Numbered from the stretch's first letter, positions 52,572 through 62,453 are shown. The stretch is 64,000 nucleotides of DNA from Deltaproteobacteria bacterium (GCA_021780695.1 JAJXYD010000037.1:1-64000), one strand, 5' to 3'. Notes: a model not told the origin generated them from the letters alone. Made by a program: numbers and translations.

Positions 52572-55500
52572 TCAAGCGATATGTAAAAACCATCGGTGCA
52601 TCCGGATCAAAAGATAATAAACTACAGGGGTTACAATGAGAGAAAGCAGCAGGGAAAAAAACAGGGCTCCGATAACCGCGATCCCAAGAGGCCTTAGCAT
52701 CTGTGCTCCGGTGCCGATCCCGTAGGCCAGGGGCAACATCCCGAGGGCGGCGGCAAGCGAGGTCATGAGCACCGGACGCAGACGGCGGTGGCCTGCCTGC
52801 ACCAGCGCCTCGGCCAATTCCAATCCTTGTACCCTCAATTGCTTAAGATAGTCCATCACGAGGATGCCGTTTTTTGCCACAATCCCGACGCCGATTATCG
52901 CGCCCAGAAAGGAGACGATATTTAACGAAACCCCTGTCACCCAAAGCGCGGCCACGGTGCCGAATAGGGCCAGCACCGCGCCGAAAATTATGGAGATCGG
53001 TTCGTAGAAGGAACGAAATCCGGCCAGTAAAACGGTAAAGACGAGCAAAATGGCTGCAAGCAACACCAGGAGAAGATTTCGAAAAGACTTCTGCTGCTGC
53101 TTATAGAGTCCGCCATATTCCACCGAACCTTGAGGCAGCCATTTGTCCCGGCTTAGTCTTGCCTTGATTTCGCGCATTGCGCTGCCGAGGTCAAGGCCTT
53201 CGAGGCGCGCATATACTATGTCGTCCTGGCGCAAATCCTGCCGGTTTAGCTCCACCTGGTTTCCAACGGCCTCGGGGTCGCTCACCTGGTTAAGACGCAC
53301 CAGAGTCCCGCGGGGAGTGCGGATTTCCAGATTGCCGAGCTCTGCGATACTGGAAACGCTCTTGGGATCGGCCATGACGCGGATGTTGACCGTGCGGTCG
53401 CCTTCGAGGATATAGGAGGAAATCTTTCCAAAAAGCGCGCTATGGACCGCGTTGGCGATGCTGTCCGCCGTTAAGCCGTAGCGTTGCGCCAGGGCGGGGC
53501 GGACCCGAAAATTGATCGAAGGCCCCGTAACCATAAGGCCGTCGTAGGTATCCACCACGCCCGGGATCTGGGCGATTTGGGCTCTAACCCGCCTGGCGGC
53601 CATTTTGAGCCAGGACAGGTCTGGAGAGTATAAATAGATCTCCACCGGATTGGGGGCCATTTGCAAATCCCCCATCAAATCGTTTAGATAACCGTGAAAA
53701 TCCCAGCGGATCATCGGGAAAAACCGGTTGAATTTACCGCGCATCTCCGAGAGAACCTGCTCTGTCGATTTTTTGCGGTTGGCCTTGAGTTTGATCAGGT
53801 AGTCGCCCTTGTTGGGCTCGGTTATAAAGGGCCCCAGTTGTGTGCCCAGCCGCCGCGAATAACCCTCTATGTCCGGGTTGGCCCGGATGTACTTTTCCGC
53901 TTCGTCTAGCACGCGGGAGGTCTCTTCGAGGCTCGTTCCCGGCTTGGCCGTAAAATCCATGACAAAGCCGCCCTCGTCGAAGTGAGGCAGAAATTCGGTT
54001 TGCAGCTGCCCGAACATGGAGACGCCGGCAAGAAGAATCAATCCGCACGCGGCCATTGTCATCCCGCTATGTTTTAGCGCCTTGCGCAGGCCGTATTCGT
54101 AAGCCCGCAGGATCCGCGTGAGAAAAAAACCCGCCTCATCGGACTTTGAACTGTCGCGTATAAACCATGCGGCAAGAGAGGGCGTAAGGGTCATCGCTAA
54201 AAGGAGCGATACGAGCAAGGATACCACCATCGTTAGCCCAAGTGCCCGGAAAAACACGCCCGTCATTCCCCCCAGGTAGGCTAGCGGCAGAAAGACCACA
54301 ACAGGGGTAAGCGTCGAACTCACAAGAGCCGAAAGAATTTCTCCCATCGCTCCCTCGATGCTGGCAAGCCGGGTTCCTCCCTCGCCAAGCCTGTGGCACA
54401 TGGCCTCCACAACCACTATCGCATCGTCTATTATAAGTCCGATGGACGCCGCCACCCCGCCAAGCGTCATCATATTGAAACTCATGTTCGCGAGGCGAAG
54501 CACCACGAAGGTGATCAGCACCAGGACCGGAATAGTGACTACGGCCGTAAGGACGCTGCCCCAGTTTTTTAGAAATAGGTAAAGGATGAATACCGAAAGG
54601 GCCAGGCCGAAAATAATGGCGTCCCATACGCTGCCGACCGAGTCGCTTACAAATTTTGACTGGTCGTAAAAAAATCCCAGGTGCATGTCGGGGGGCAGTT
54701 GCTTGTGCAGTTGTCCAAGGTCCTGTCTCAATGTCGCGGCAATTTGCAGAAGACTCGAGCCGGGCTGGCTTTCGATGTTGAACAATACGGCCTTGCGCCC
54801 CTGCGCCGTGATGCTCGTATAAGCGGGCTTGGGACCGCGAATCACATTGGCTACGTCCTTTATGCGAATCGGATGAGCGCCCTTGACCGCTATTACCGCA
54901 TCCGCTATCTGGGCCATCGAACGCAGGCGGCCGTCAACGGTTGTCAGGTACATGCGATAATCCTGGATAATCATGCCCGCGGCCGCGATCAGATTGTTTT
55001 TCGTAAGGGCCGCGCTTACATCCGACATGGCCAGTCCTGCCGCCTGAAGTTTTAGCGGATCCACTATCACCTGGTATTCGGGTACCCGGCCGCCAAGGAT
55101 TTCAACTTTGGCTATCCCGGGGATTTGCAAAAAAAGCGGTTTGATTTTATAGACGGCCGTCTGCCACAAATCCATCTGGTTGCGGGTCGGACTGGTAAGA
55201 CTTATGCCGATGATCGGATAGCTAAGCGTGAAGGCCACCCGTGATACATCCGTGGTCGCCGTGGCGGGCAGATCGCTTCGGATTTCCGATAGCCGTCCCA
55301 TCACGTAGACCTCGGAGCGCTGCATGTCGGTGCCCCAGTTGAAAACAACATTTATGATGGCCGAGCCCCGGGAAGTGGAAGAAATCACTGACTTGACGCC
55401 GGGGATGCTCTTCATCGACTCTTCGATGGGACGTGTTATGGTGGCCATCATTTCGTTGGCCTGCATGATGCCGTTATTGACCATCACCACTATGCGCGGA

Positions 55501-55646
55501 AAAGGCGTCTCGGGGAAAACCGCCGAAGGCATGCGCATCGCACAGAAAATTCCCGCCAGGCATAGAATGGTCGCGATGAACGTGATCGATAAAGCGTGTC
55601 GGGTGGCAAAACCGCCTACCCGTGAGGGATCGGTCGAACGCATCAC
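52572..55646 (-). CDS. RND-family efflux pump, inner-membrane subunit
   Basis: A 1024-residue RND transporter with 12 membrane segments in two halves. The proton-relay Asp pair in TM4 is in GLIIDDAIVVVEAMCHRLGE, with NMMTLGGVAASIG before it; the second half has FLGAIIGVGIVAKNGILVMD. Large periplasmic porter domains lie after TM1 and TM7. The N-terminus reads HALSITFIATILCLAGIFCA. The cargo (metal, drug or lipid) cannot be decided; the sequence looks closer to HAE/CzcA-like members than to SecDF. Overlaps the HlyD gene by 4 bp. Confidence 0.93.
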   Translation of the reverse strand: MMRSTDPSRVGGFATRHALSITFIATILCLAGIFCAMRMPSAVFPETPFPRIVVMVNNGIMQANEMMATITRPIEESMKSIPGVKSVISSTSRGSAIINVVFNWGTDMQRSEVYVMGRLSEIRSDLPATATTDVSRVAFTLSYPIIGISLTSPTRNQMDLWQTAVYKIKPLFLQIPGIAKVEILGGRVPEYQVIVDPLKLQAAGLAMSDVSAALTKNNLIAAAGMIIQDYRMYLTTVDGRLRSMAQIADAVIAVKGAHPIRIKDVANVIRGPKPAYTSITAQGRKAVLFNIESQPGSSLLQIAATLRQDLGQLHKQLPPDMHLGFFYDQSKFVSDSVGSVWDAIIFGLALSVFILYLFLKNWGSVLTAVVTIPVLVLITFVVLRLANMSFNMMTLGGVAASIGLIIDDAIVVVEAMCHRLGEGGTRLASIEGAMGEILSALVSSTLTPVVVFLPLAYLGGMTGVFFRALGLTMVVSLLVSLLLAMTLTPSLAAWFIRDSSKSDEAGFFLTRILRAYEYGLRKALKHSGMTMAACGLILLAGVSMFGQLQTEFLPHFDEGGFVMDFTAKPGTSLEETSRVLDEAEKYIRANPDIEGYSRRLGTQLGPFITEPNKGDYLIKLKANRKKSTEQVLSEMRGKFNRFFPMIRWDFHGYLNDLMGDLQMAPNPVEIYLYSPDLSWLKMAARRVRAQIAQIPGVVDTYDGLMVTGPSINFRVRPALAQRYGLTADSIANAVHSALFGKISSYILEGDRTVNIRVMADPKSVSSIAELGNLEIRTPRGTLVRLNQVSDPEAVGNQVELNRQDLRQDDIVYARLEGLDLGSAMREIKARLSRDKWLPQGSVEYGGLYKQQQKSFRNLLLVLLAAILLVFTVLLAGFRSFYEPISIIFGAVLALFGTVAALWVTGVSLNIVSFLGAIIGVGIVAKNGILVMDYLKQLRVQGLELAEALVQAGHRRLRPVLMTSLAAALGMLPLAYGIGTGAQMLRPLGIAVIGALFFSLLLSLIVTPVVYYLLIRMHRWFLHIA

Positions 55647-56650
55647 TTCACCACCCGGATCTGAGTTTTTCCGGGCAGACCGTAGGCCCCTGCCGTGACC
55701 ACGGTTTGACCCTCCGTTAGCCCCGCGCCCCTTACCTCTACCCTGTCGTTTTCACGAAACCCGGTTTGCACCTGCATCCGTGTGGCCTGATTAGCGCGAA
55801 CCAGGTAGATAGAGCTCTTGCCCTCCAGGTTTGTCACTACGCTTTTTGCCGGCGCGGTAAGGCAGTTGGCGTGAGTCCCCACAACGATCCGGATCCTTAC
55901 ATACCTGCCTGGCCTAAGACCGCTTTTGACCGGCAGGGTCGCCCACGCCGTAACCGTTCCATTGCTCGTGTCCACCGTGGGACTAACGAAGGAAAGTCTG
56001 GCTTCTACCGTTTTTGACGCCATTATCTGCACAGCCTCACCTCTTCGCAGTTCATCGGCGTCCCCTTCGGGTATGGCCGTTTTCACCACCAACCGCTTTA
56101 AATCCATCACTTCGGCCACTACCGTGTTAACCCCAACTGCCGCCCCTACCTTCACATTGAGGTTTACAAGCGTTCCGGAAAGCGGTGAGATCACTTCCAA
56201 TAAAGACATCTGAGCCTCGGCGCTCTGCAAATTTTTTAGCGACGTGTTGTGCTGGGCGTATAACTGTTTCTGCCGCATAACCTCCTGCTTCGCGTAAGCG
56301 GCCGTAACCGAACTCGAATCGAGCGCCATCAGCACCTCGCCCTTGCGTACCGGCTCACCTTCGGCCACATTTACCTCGGCTACCGTTCCGGAGGTGGGCG
56401 GGGCCAGGGGAGCGTCGGCGGCAGGCTTTGAAGCCGTCGCGGGCGCGGGCGCCACCGTGGCGTAACCGTTTACGTAGCGGTGCAAAGTCATGCGCTTTAT
56501 CGTGCCGATGTGTACGCTTACAAGCGTAGGAGCTCTTAGCGCCTTTTTGCGCTCTTGCGTCCACGGGCCGTGAACTTTAAAAAGCCAATAGAGGCCCACC
56601 CCAGCGCACAAAATGACTATAAGGACAACTGTTCCTGCTTTTGGTTTCAT
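55643..56650 (-). CDS. RND efflux periplasmic adaptor (HlyD/MFP family)
   Basis: A 335-residue membrane fusion protein. One N-terminal membrane helix (VVLIVILCAGVGLYWLF), then a lipoyl half (GTVAEVNVAEGEPVRKGEVL), an alpha-hairpin about residues 110-150, the second lipoyl half (ISPLSGTLVNLNVKVGAAVG) and a C-terminal beta barrel (GLRPGRYVRIRIVVG and TEGQTVVTAGAYGLPG). It bridges the RND pump and TolC. Overlaps TolC and RND genes by 4 bp each. Confidence 0.92.
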   Translation of the reverse strand: MKPKAGTVVLIVILCAGVGLYWLFKVHGPWTQERKKALRAPTLVSVHIGTIKRMTLHRYVNGYATVAPAPATASKPAADAPLAPPTSGTVAEVNVAEGEPVRKGEVLMALDSSSVTAAYAKQEVMRQKQLYAQHNTSLKNLQSAEAQMSLLEVISPLSGTLVNLNVKVGAAVGVNTVVAEVMDLKRLVVKTAIPEGDADELRRGEAVQIMASKTVEARLSFVSPTVDTSNGTVTAWATLPVKSGLRPGRYVRIRIVVGTHANCLTAPAKSVVTNLEGKSSIYLVRANQATRMQVQTGFRENDRVEVRGAGLTEGQTVVTAGAYGLPGKTQIRVVK

Positions 56651-58080
56651 TTTTCTAAATCTTTATCCGTGGTATGTGCCGTTTCCCCTGCCTCTACCTT
56701 CGCGGTCGAAAGAGTAAGTGGACTTTGAACGGCCTCTTCCAACCTCCCCAGTGCCTGCTGCGCCTTGAGCACTGCGTCTAGCTGCCCTCGGGCTCCGGCG
56801 TTAAAGGCCACCTGCGCACTGGCCAGGGCCAGAGGAGCTGCCTCTCCGGCCTTAACCTGCCCGGCAACCAGGACTAATTGACGCTTTAAATTTTTTAGGA
56901 GCCCCCTGGCGGTGGCTACCCCTTGCAAGGCCCAACGATAGGCTGCAAGCGCGCTCTCGATCTGGCTTATTGCCGAGCTTTGTATGCTTAGAAAATGCGC
57001 GGCCGCCAGCTTTCGGTTTGCTTCCGCCTGAGCGATCGCGCCTTGATTCTGGTTTAAAATCGGCAGAGTAACGGTTAGGCCGATACTCCACTGGTTATCG
57101 CCCGCGCTTCCCGTATTGTATGCGTAACCCGGCCCAAGATGAATATCGGGATACTGGCCCGCAATTTGGAGCTGGAGCGCCGATTGGCTCGCCGCATATT
57201 CAGCCAGTCCGGCTCTGACATCGGCCCGGTTAAGTAAGGCCCGTTGTCGCACCTGCGGTTCGCTCAACCGGCGAGGAAAAGTTTTAAAGGGAGCGAAAGA
57301 AAAACGGACGCCCTCGAGCGCACTCGTTGGAACGCCCAGCGCGGCGGCCATGGCCACGCGTGCTTGTGCGTACCGACCGGCGGCCGTCTGCTGTGCAAGA
57401 ATCAAGGTGTCCAAAACGATGCGGGCCTGGGTGACTTCGTAGCTCGATATTACCCCGGCGTCTAACTGGCCTTGGAGCATGTGTACTACCTTTGTTTGCC
57501 CCTTTACCTGTCGCGCCAGCAAGGCTTGCGTCCGCCTTGCCGAATATAGCCCCAATAAGGCGGAGCGAACTCCCCCTCGCACCCCCCAGACAACGCCGAC
57601 CAGGTTCCAGCGGGCAGCCTCGGCCAAATGACGCGCGTTTGCCATCCGATAGCCGCGCTTGCCGGCCGTTTCGATCGGCCAGTCCATGGTGAGAGGGACT
57701 ATCCACGGTGAGGGTGCGCCTGGAATTTGTGAGTCGTATCCGGGCAATACGTTTAGAGAGGGATTGGGACGCTCGCCCGCGCTAACTTTCCCGGCCCGCG
57801 TAGCCATCAACTGTGCCCGTGCTTCGGCCAGTTGCGGCTTGTAGTAGAATGCCGCAAGCGTTAGCTGCTTTAGGTCCCAGGCTTGCCCCGGCAATGGGGC
57901 GCAAACTCTATTCTTTTCCAAAAATGTGCGCAAACCCGGATTTTCAAGCGTTCGATCATTGAAGGCGCGAACCGTTTGCTCTGAAGAAAGGGGACGCGTC
58001 TGGTATCTGGCGCAACCCCCAAGTACTAAAACAATGGAAGCCATAAAAAAGGCTGCTCTAATCTTTACGAGTTCTTTCAA
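56647..58080 (-). CDS. TolC-family outer-membrane efflux lipoprotein
   Basis: A 477-residue outer-membrane factor. The signal is a lipoprotein type: a basic start and ASIVLVLGGC, with Cys22 as the lipidation site. The TolC-type repeats are two helical regions with Ala/Gln/Leu-rich coils, for example ADVRAGLAEYAASQSALQLQ and NQGAIAQAEANRKLAAAHFL, with the signature SIGLTVTLPILNQNQG. The start is TTG 58080. First gene of a three-gene efflux operon transcribed leftwards. Confidence 0.9.
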   Translation of the reverse strand: MKELVKIRAAFFMASIVLVLGGCARYQTRPLSSEQTVRAFNDRTLENPGLRTFLEKNRVCAPLPGQAWDLKQLTLAAFYYKPQLAEARAQLMATRAGKVSAGERPNPSLNVLPGYDSQIPGAPSPWIVPLTMDWPIETAGKRGYRMANARHLAEAARWNLVGVVWGVRGGVRSALLGLYSARRTQALLARQVKGQTKVVHMLQGQLDAGVISSYEVTQARIVLDTLILAQQTAAGRYAQARVAMAAALGVPTSALEGVRFSFAPFKTFPRRLSEPQVRQRALLNRADVRAGLAEYAASQSALQLQIAGQYPDIHLGPGYAYNTGSAGDNQWSIGLTVTLPILNQNQGAIAQAEANRKLAAAHFLSIQSSAISQIESALAAYRWALQGVATARGLLKNLKRQLVLVAGQVKAGEAAPLALASAQVAFNAGARGQLDAVLKAQQALGRLEEAVQSPLTLSTAKVEAGETAHTTDKDLEK

Positions 58081-58199
58081 AGGCAGATCCCTGGCATACG
58101 GATGGTGTCGCCGATGGCAATATTTATAAGGATGATAAAGTTGAAAATATCAATACCCGTCACCCCCTGTGTTCCCCATCCATCTACCATACCGACCAT
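58077..58199 (-). CDS. Possible 40-residue membrane peptide before tolC
   Basis: An ATG at 58197-58199 opens a 40-residue frame with a hydrophobic segment, GIDIFNFIILINIAIGDTIR. Its stop overlaps the TTG start of the TolC gene (TTGA), which would couple them. The supporting ribosome-binding site is weak and no family is known. Confidence 0.25.
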   Translation of the reverse strand: MVGMVDGWGTQGVTGIDIFNFIILINIAIGDTIRMPGICL

Positions 58200-58348
58200 G
58201 GGACTAGGAATCAAGCTTATTTATACCTCTGTTTTGGCGCTATCGTCTTCGTCTTATCTGAAACGCTTAATGATGGCTCGACTATTGCATAAAAAACGCA
58301 GTAATCTGTGAAGATAGCCTTTAAAATTTCATTTTGCGAGGAGTCGAG

Positions 58349-58492
58349 ATGTTATTCTATCTTGGGCTTTCGATGGGTAGTGCGCTCGGTTTTCTTTTGG
58401 CCTGCTTTTGCTCCATGGCCGCAAGACAGGCTCCGGAATCAATGGAAACGGTAAGTTCCCGGACAATCAAGGAGGTGGCTGGAATCCGGTAG
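58349..58492 (+). CDS. Small single-helix membrane protein, DUF3789-like
   Basis: A 47-residue protein with an N-terminal membrane segment LFYLGLSMGSALGFLLACFC and a polar tail (RQAPESMETVSSRT). A perfect GAGGAGTCGAG lies before the ATG. The layout (hydrophobic GLFMG..LGF..A.C.MA, then a short charged tail) is that of the small DUF3789-type proteins. Function unknown. Confidence 0.55.
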   Translation: MLFYLGLSMGSALGFLLACFCSMAARQAPESMETVSSRTIKEVAGIR

Positions 58493-58659
58493 GGGGGCTT
58501 TCCGACCATTTTTGGTCATGGCGGTTAGGAAGTTTTTGCCCTCATTGCGGTATTACTTGCGCATCCTCTCCTGTAATTGTATAAACAGAAAATATTTGAG
58601 CCTTGACATTTTTAGCAATGCCGCACTGATATTTCAGTACTAAAACGGGAGGCGCCCTG

Positions 58660-59877
58660 ATGCAGAAGACCGCTGTTTGTGTGTTGTTTTGTCTTTTAAT
58701 TTTCAGCCCTTTGAGTTTTCCAATCCTGGCCGGCGCCCAGATTTTTAACAATCAGGGGGCATCAGGTGGTCTTCAGCCTTCGGAGACCGGCCAAAAGGTA
58801 TGGGATCCCCTTGAACGTTCCAACAGAAAAGTGTTCGACTTTAACGACACGATCTATACTGACTTCGTGCGGCCCTTGACCGTTGTTTATAAGAAGTTGC
58901 CCCAATCTATGCGAAAGGTTATTCATAACGGCTTTGATAATATGGAGGCTCCTTCTCGGTTTGTAAATCTGGTGTTGCAGGGAAAGCCCCGCAGGGCTGG
59001 TAACGAAATGACGCGCTTTGTCATAAATTCGACCGTTGGTGTCGGGGGCATGTTCGATGTTGCAGGGAATGCCTTGGGCGTTCGGGGAACCGATGCTGAT
59101 TTTGGCCAGACTCTGGGTACGTGGTACGTGCCGCCTGGACCTTACCTGATAATCCCGGCGCTGGGTCCTTCGGATGCAAGGGATTTGGTCGGTAAGGTCG
59201 CCGATTCGTTCCTGGACCCTCTCTATTGGGTGCCGGGACCTTTCTGGGCTACCTGGCCCGCCGAGTGTGTTAAATATACAGACGAGGCTTCCAATCATAT
59301 CGGTCAATATGAAGCGATGAAACGGGCCTCTTTGGACCCCTATGTGGCGATGCGCAATGCTTATATGCAGCATAGGGATAATATGATCGGCATCAAACCG
59401 CCCCTAGCGGTTGGTGCACCCTCTGAGAGTGTGAGCAGCAGCCCGGCGCCTGCCGCAAAGGATGCCGCGCAGATGGCTGAGGCAAAGCCCCTCACCCAAA
59501 CCCCTGCGCGGAACAACCGGCCACTGGTGCTAAAACCCCGCAAAAACGCCTCTGCCTCTGAACTTGCCGATGCGCTGCGCAGGGCTACGCAAAACGAGTC
59601 CAGACAAACGTCGGTCCATGAGCTTTTGCAGGTATATCCGCAATTGGCCGGGGCGGTTGCGGCTCGCGCCGCCATCGCCCGCGATGCCGCCTTTCGTCCC
59701 GACTGGGGCCAGGACAACCAACAGAGGTTGAGCATTGCCACGGGTATAATCTGTAGCGCTGTCGCTCGAGGCGACCGGTTCGCCCAAGGTGGCAGAGATT
59801 CAAGGCTGGGACAGATAAGAGCAACGGCCTGCGAACAGCAGCGCAAACTCGACGAGTCCGAAAATAAGACCATGTAG
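58660..59877 (+). CDS. mlaA: MlaA/VacJ-family protein without a lipobox
   Basis: A 405-residue MlaA homologue that would move phospholipids from the outer membrane outer leaflet. The core is DPLERSNRKVFDFNDTIYTD, PSRFVNLVLQGKPRRAGNEM, RFVINSTVGVGGMFDVA, DFGQTLGTWYVPPGPYLIIP and DPYVAMRNAYMQHRDNM. The signal peptide (FCLLIFSPLSFPILAGA) ends without the lipobox Cys usual in MlaA, so it seems cleaved by signal peptidase I. A 150-residue Ala/Pro-rich, charged extension follows residue 245. No mlaBCDEF genes are nearby. Confidence 0.85.
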   Translation: MQKTAVCVLFCLLIFSPLSFPILAGAQIFNNQGASGGLQPSETGQKVWDPLERSNRKVFDFNDTIYTDFVRPLTVVYKKLPQSMRKVIHNGFDNMEAPSRFVNLVLQGKPRRAGNEMTRFVINSTVGVGGMFDVAGNALGVRGTDADFGQTLGTWYVPPGPYLIIPALGPSDARDLVGKVADSFLDPLYWVPGPFWATWPAECVKYTDEASNHIGQYEAMKRASLDPYVAMRNAYMQHRDNMIGIKPPLAVGAPSESVSSSPAPAAKDAAQMAEAKPLTQTPARNNRPLVLKPRKNASASELADALRRATQNESRQTSVHELLQVYPQLAGAVAARAAIARDAAFRPDWGQDNQQRLSIATGIICSAVARGDRFAQGGRDSRLGQIRATACEQQRKLDESENKTM

Positions 59878-60036
59878 GCCATGCTTGCTATCGCAAAATG
59901 GTGTTGCTAACGGTCAATTGAAAATTTAGAGATGCGGGGCGCATAACTGCTATCGCGGTCCTTGCCGTCCCGTCTGCATCGGTTTAGACTACAAGAACGG
60001 GTAGACGTACGTGAATACATCCCCAAGGAGTGGTTA

Positions 60037-61707
60037 ATGCCCGCAGATGTTGTCAAACTCGATGCCATGCGCCAAAAAAAAGCAGGTTCTGCACAGGCGG
60101 CCCTGAAACTGATGGGCCTTCCCGCCAGGCAGCGGATGGAAGTAATTTTAGAGTGCCCGGACCCGCAATCGGTAGTGGCCGCCCTTGATGTAAACGATTT
60201 TTTCCACACGATCCAGGAAATCGGTCCCGACGATTCCCTGCCGCTTCTCTGCCTTGCCGGCATCGAACAGTTAAATCATCTCTTTGACATCGAATGGTGG
60301 CGTAAGGACACGTTGGAACCCGCCAAGGCCCTTGCATGGCTCGAGCGGCTTTGGAGATCCGGCGACGCAGCGCTGTTTGAATGGATTTCAAAGGCTGATT
60401 TCGAACTTCTGGTCTCTCTTTTTAAACAATGGATATCACTTGATTCGGCGCCCGAAGATATCGATCTTGTCGAGGCAACCGAGAGCCTTCCGCCAAAAAC
60501 ATTCGACAATTTTTACTTCTGGGAGGCAAGATACCCTCAGTTCGACGACTTGATCACCCAACTGCTCTCGGTTATCTTTGAAACAAATTACGGTTTTTTC
60601 AAAGAGCTCATGAATGCCGTCCTGTATGCGCCCAGCCCCGAGATGGAGGAAACGGCCTTTCATTTTCATCGCGCAAGGCTCGAAGACCATTGTATTCCCG
60701 ATTTCTACGATGCACTGAAAATTTATAAGGCTATTGGTCCCGATGAATTTACGGCAAAGAGCGCGATTGCCAACGCCGGCCAGGACAGCGCCGGCCCGGC
60801 ATTTGCCCTGGCGCTCCTGCCGGCTCAAGATCTTTTCGCAAAGGCGCTCGGCCACATAGAGGATCGCCTTCTCATAGAGACCCTCCAGGCTGAAACGGCC
60901 GCCCTGGCCAATAAGCTTATCATTGCCGATCAGATGTCTCCCGAGGATTCAAGGGCTCTTCGCGGAGCGGTGGACAAAACGCTCGCCTATATCAACCTGG
61001 GGCTCGAATTGCGCTCGGAGGGAGAAATAGAAAGGGCAGCAATTGTTCTACGGGATAATTTCCTGGAACATCTTTTCCGGCTTGCGCAGGCTGAGGTTTC
61101 CAGGATCAGGGGCCGGTTGGTTTCAACGTTTAAAATCGGCTCGCTCAAAAATTGCCCCGGTGGGATAAAACGGTTGGACGGCGAGTGGTTGGATATGGCC
61201 GAAGAGCTTATGGGCACTACTCCGAAAATCTTAAGGCAAAGCGGCGAAGAATGCCCTTCATCCTATGATTTTTTCAGGACCTCTTCCGACCTTGCCAGAG
61301 CCGGTCATTTCGTTGATATCATCGCAGCAATCGGCGAACTCTATCGGCAGCTAACAGCAGAGCCGAGCGAAGCAATTACTGATTTTTCAATCGAGGCGCA
61401 AAGTGAAGGGCTAACGATTGGAATGGTTTTTCTGACGGCTGCGGCAAATCTGCTGTTTTGCCGCAAATGGACACCCAAGCCCCTGGCTTGGACGGATTGG
61501 CCTGAAATTTTTCCTCTGGTGCAGCCCCGGGCAATCAGTACGGCGCTAGACGGCTGGATCGAAGAAGTTTTAGACGACAACGATACAAAGTCATTGGCCA
61601 GGGCCTATTTCGACCCCATTTTACGCGACTATGAAGTGGAAATGCGTCCCTTTTCGTTGCAAAATCCGCCGGATCCGGAAATGGTGAGATTTTTTATCTT
61701 TATTTAA
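60037..61707 (+). CDS. DUF6178-family protein
   Basis: A 556-residue helical protein of unknown role. Typical parts: KLMGLPARQRMEVILECPDP, HTIQEIGPDDSLPLLCLAGI, NHLFDIEWWRKDTLEPAKAL, TFDNFYFWEARYPQFDDLIT and the late LFCRKWTPKPLAWTDWPEIF. The family is mainly found in Desulfobacterota, which supports the taxonomic guess. ATG 60037 has AAGGAG six bases upstream; a longer frame exists but lacks such a site. Confidence 0.8.
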   Translation: MPADVVKLDAMRQKKAGSAQAALKLMGLPARQRMEVILECPDPQSVVAALDVNDFFHTIQEIGPDDSLPLLCLAGIEQLNHLFDIEWWRKDTLEPAKALAWLERLWRSGDAALFEWISKADFELLVSLFKQWISLDSAPEDIDLVEATESLPPKTFDNFYFWEARYPQFDDLITQLLSVIFETNYGFFKELMNAVLYAPSPEMEETAFHFHRARLEDHCIPDFYDALKIYKAIGPDEFTAKSAIANAGQDSAGPAFALALLPAQDLFAKALGHIEDRLLIETLQAETAALANKLIIADQMSPEDSRALRGAVDKTLAYINLGLELRSEGEIERAAIVLRDNFLEHLFRLAQAEVSRIRGRLVSTFKIGSLKNCPGGIKRLDGEWLDMAEELMGTTPKILRQSGEECPSSYDFFRTSSDLARAGHFVDIIAAIGELYRQLTAEPSEAITDFSIEAQSEGLTIGMVFLTAAANLLFCRKWTPKPLAWTDWPEIFPLVQPRAISTALDGWIEEVLDDNDTKSLARAYFDPILRDYEVEMRPFSLQNPPDPEMVRFFIFI

Positions 61708-61876
61708 CCGGGGTTAGGGGATTGCTCTTAAGCCCTGCTGACCGTGTGGTGCGAAAAGATTTATCCGGCCGCCCGAGGCATGCAGCCGATGCTTGCTTTC
61801 CGTTTTTTAGAATCGTAGAATAAATAGGAGACGTCTTTATTTGCAGTTTGGAAAAATGGGGTATGGACTCAATTTG

Positions 61877-61892
61877 TGGCATAAAAAGTGCT
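61877..61892 (+). promoter_or_regulatory. Sigma-54-like promoter candidate
   Basis: TGGCATAAAAAGTGCT has GG at -24 and GC at -12 with the 10-nt gap of sigma-54 promoters (TGGCAC-N5-TTGCW), with two departures in the conserved bases. It lies about 110 bp before the small exported-protein gene at 62000. Confidence 0.4.
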
Positions 61893-61999
61893 TTCACTGA
61901 AATGGCAATGGCTGAGCCGTATGCGGCTCGTAAGTCAACATTATCGGTATGGAGATGCGGAACAAAACCTGTGGCAATTTCACTCACAAGGAGATCGGT

Positions 62000-62320
62000 A
62001 TGAAAAGAATCACGATTTTTTTAGCCGCCATATTTTTTTCGCTTTCCCTGGCGCTTCCAGCCATTGCCCAGCAGGACCTGCCTCCGGATCCCGACATGTC
62101 GGGGCGCCTTTCAGCCAATCCCGGGGGAGACTTAATTCTTATAGACGCTTTGATCCTAAGACCTCTTGGCTTGGCGTCCATGGCTGTTGGAGCCATAGGG
62201 GCGGCCGCAGCCGCTCCATTTGCGGCATCGTCTAATTCCGAGGGCCAGGTGAAACGGGAGCTAATTGAAAAGCCGTATTGGTTTACATTTTGCCGGCCCC
62301 TGGGTGAAAGTGATTTCTAA
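62000..62320 (+). CDS. Small exported or membrane protein
   Basis: A 106-residue protein. The signal peptide spans residues 1-23 (IFLAAIFFSLSLALPAIAQQ), then a short Pro/Asp linker, a hydrophobic Ala/Gly-rich helix (LGLASMAVGAIGAAAAAPFA), and a C-terminus YWFTFCRPLGESDF. It has AAGGAGAT upstream. The structure is that of small periplasmic or inner-membrane multi-drug/stress proteins, but no family is identified. Confidence 0.6.
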   Translation: MKRITIFLAAIFFSLSLALPAIAQQDLPPDPDMSGRLSANPGGDLILIDALILRPLGLASMAVGAIGAAAAAPFAASSNSEGQVKRELIEKPYWFTFCRPLGESDF

Positions 62321-62453
62321 GTTTCACAGTCTTCGAGAGAAACGATTCGATTACCTAATCGAAAACAGAAAAGAGTTCGAACGGAACCTGCTCCAGATCG
62401 ACAGCCTTTGGATCAAGCTCTGGCGACGGATAGTACGAGGAATTAGGTTCTAA
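62304..62453 (+). CDS. Possible 49-residue basic protein before the Nudix gene
   Basis: GTG 62304 opens a 49-residue frame (FHSLREKRFDYLIENRKEFE, then RNLLQIDSLWIKLWRR) overlapping the end of the preceding gene. Its TAA overlaps the Nudix ATG (TAATG), so coupling is possible. The ribosome-binding site is weak; composition looks natural. Confidence 0.4.
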   Translation: MKVISKFHSLREKRFDYLIENRKEFERNLLQIDSLWIKLWRRIVRGIRF

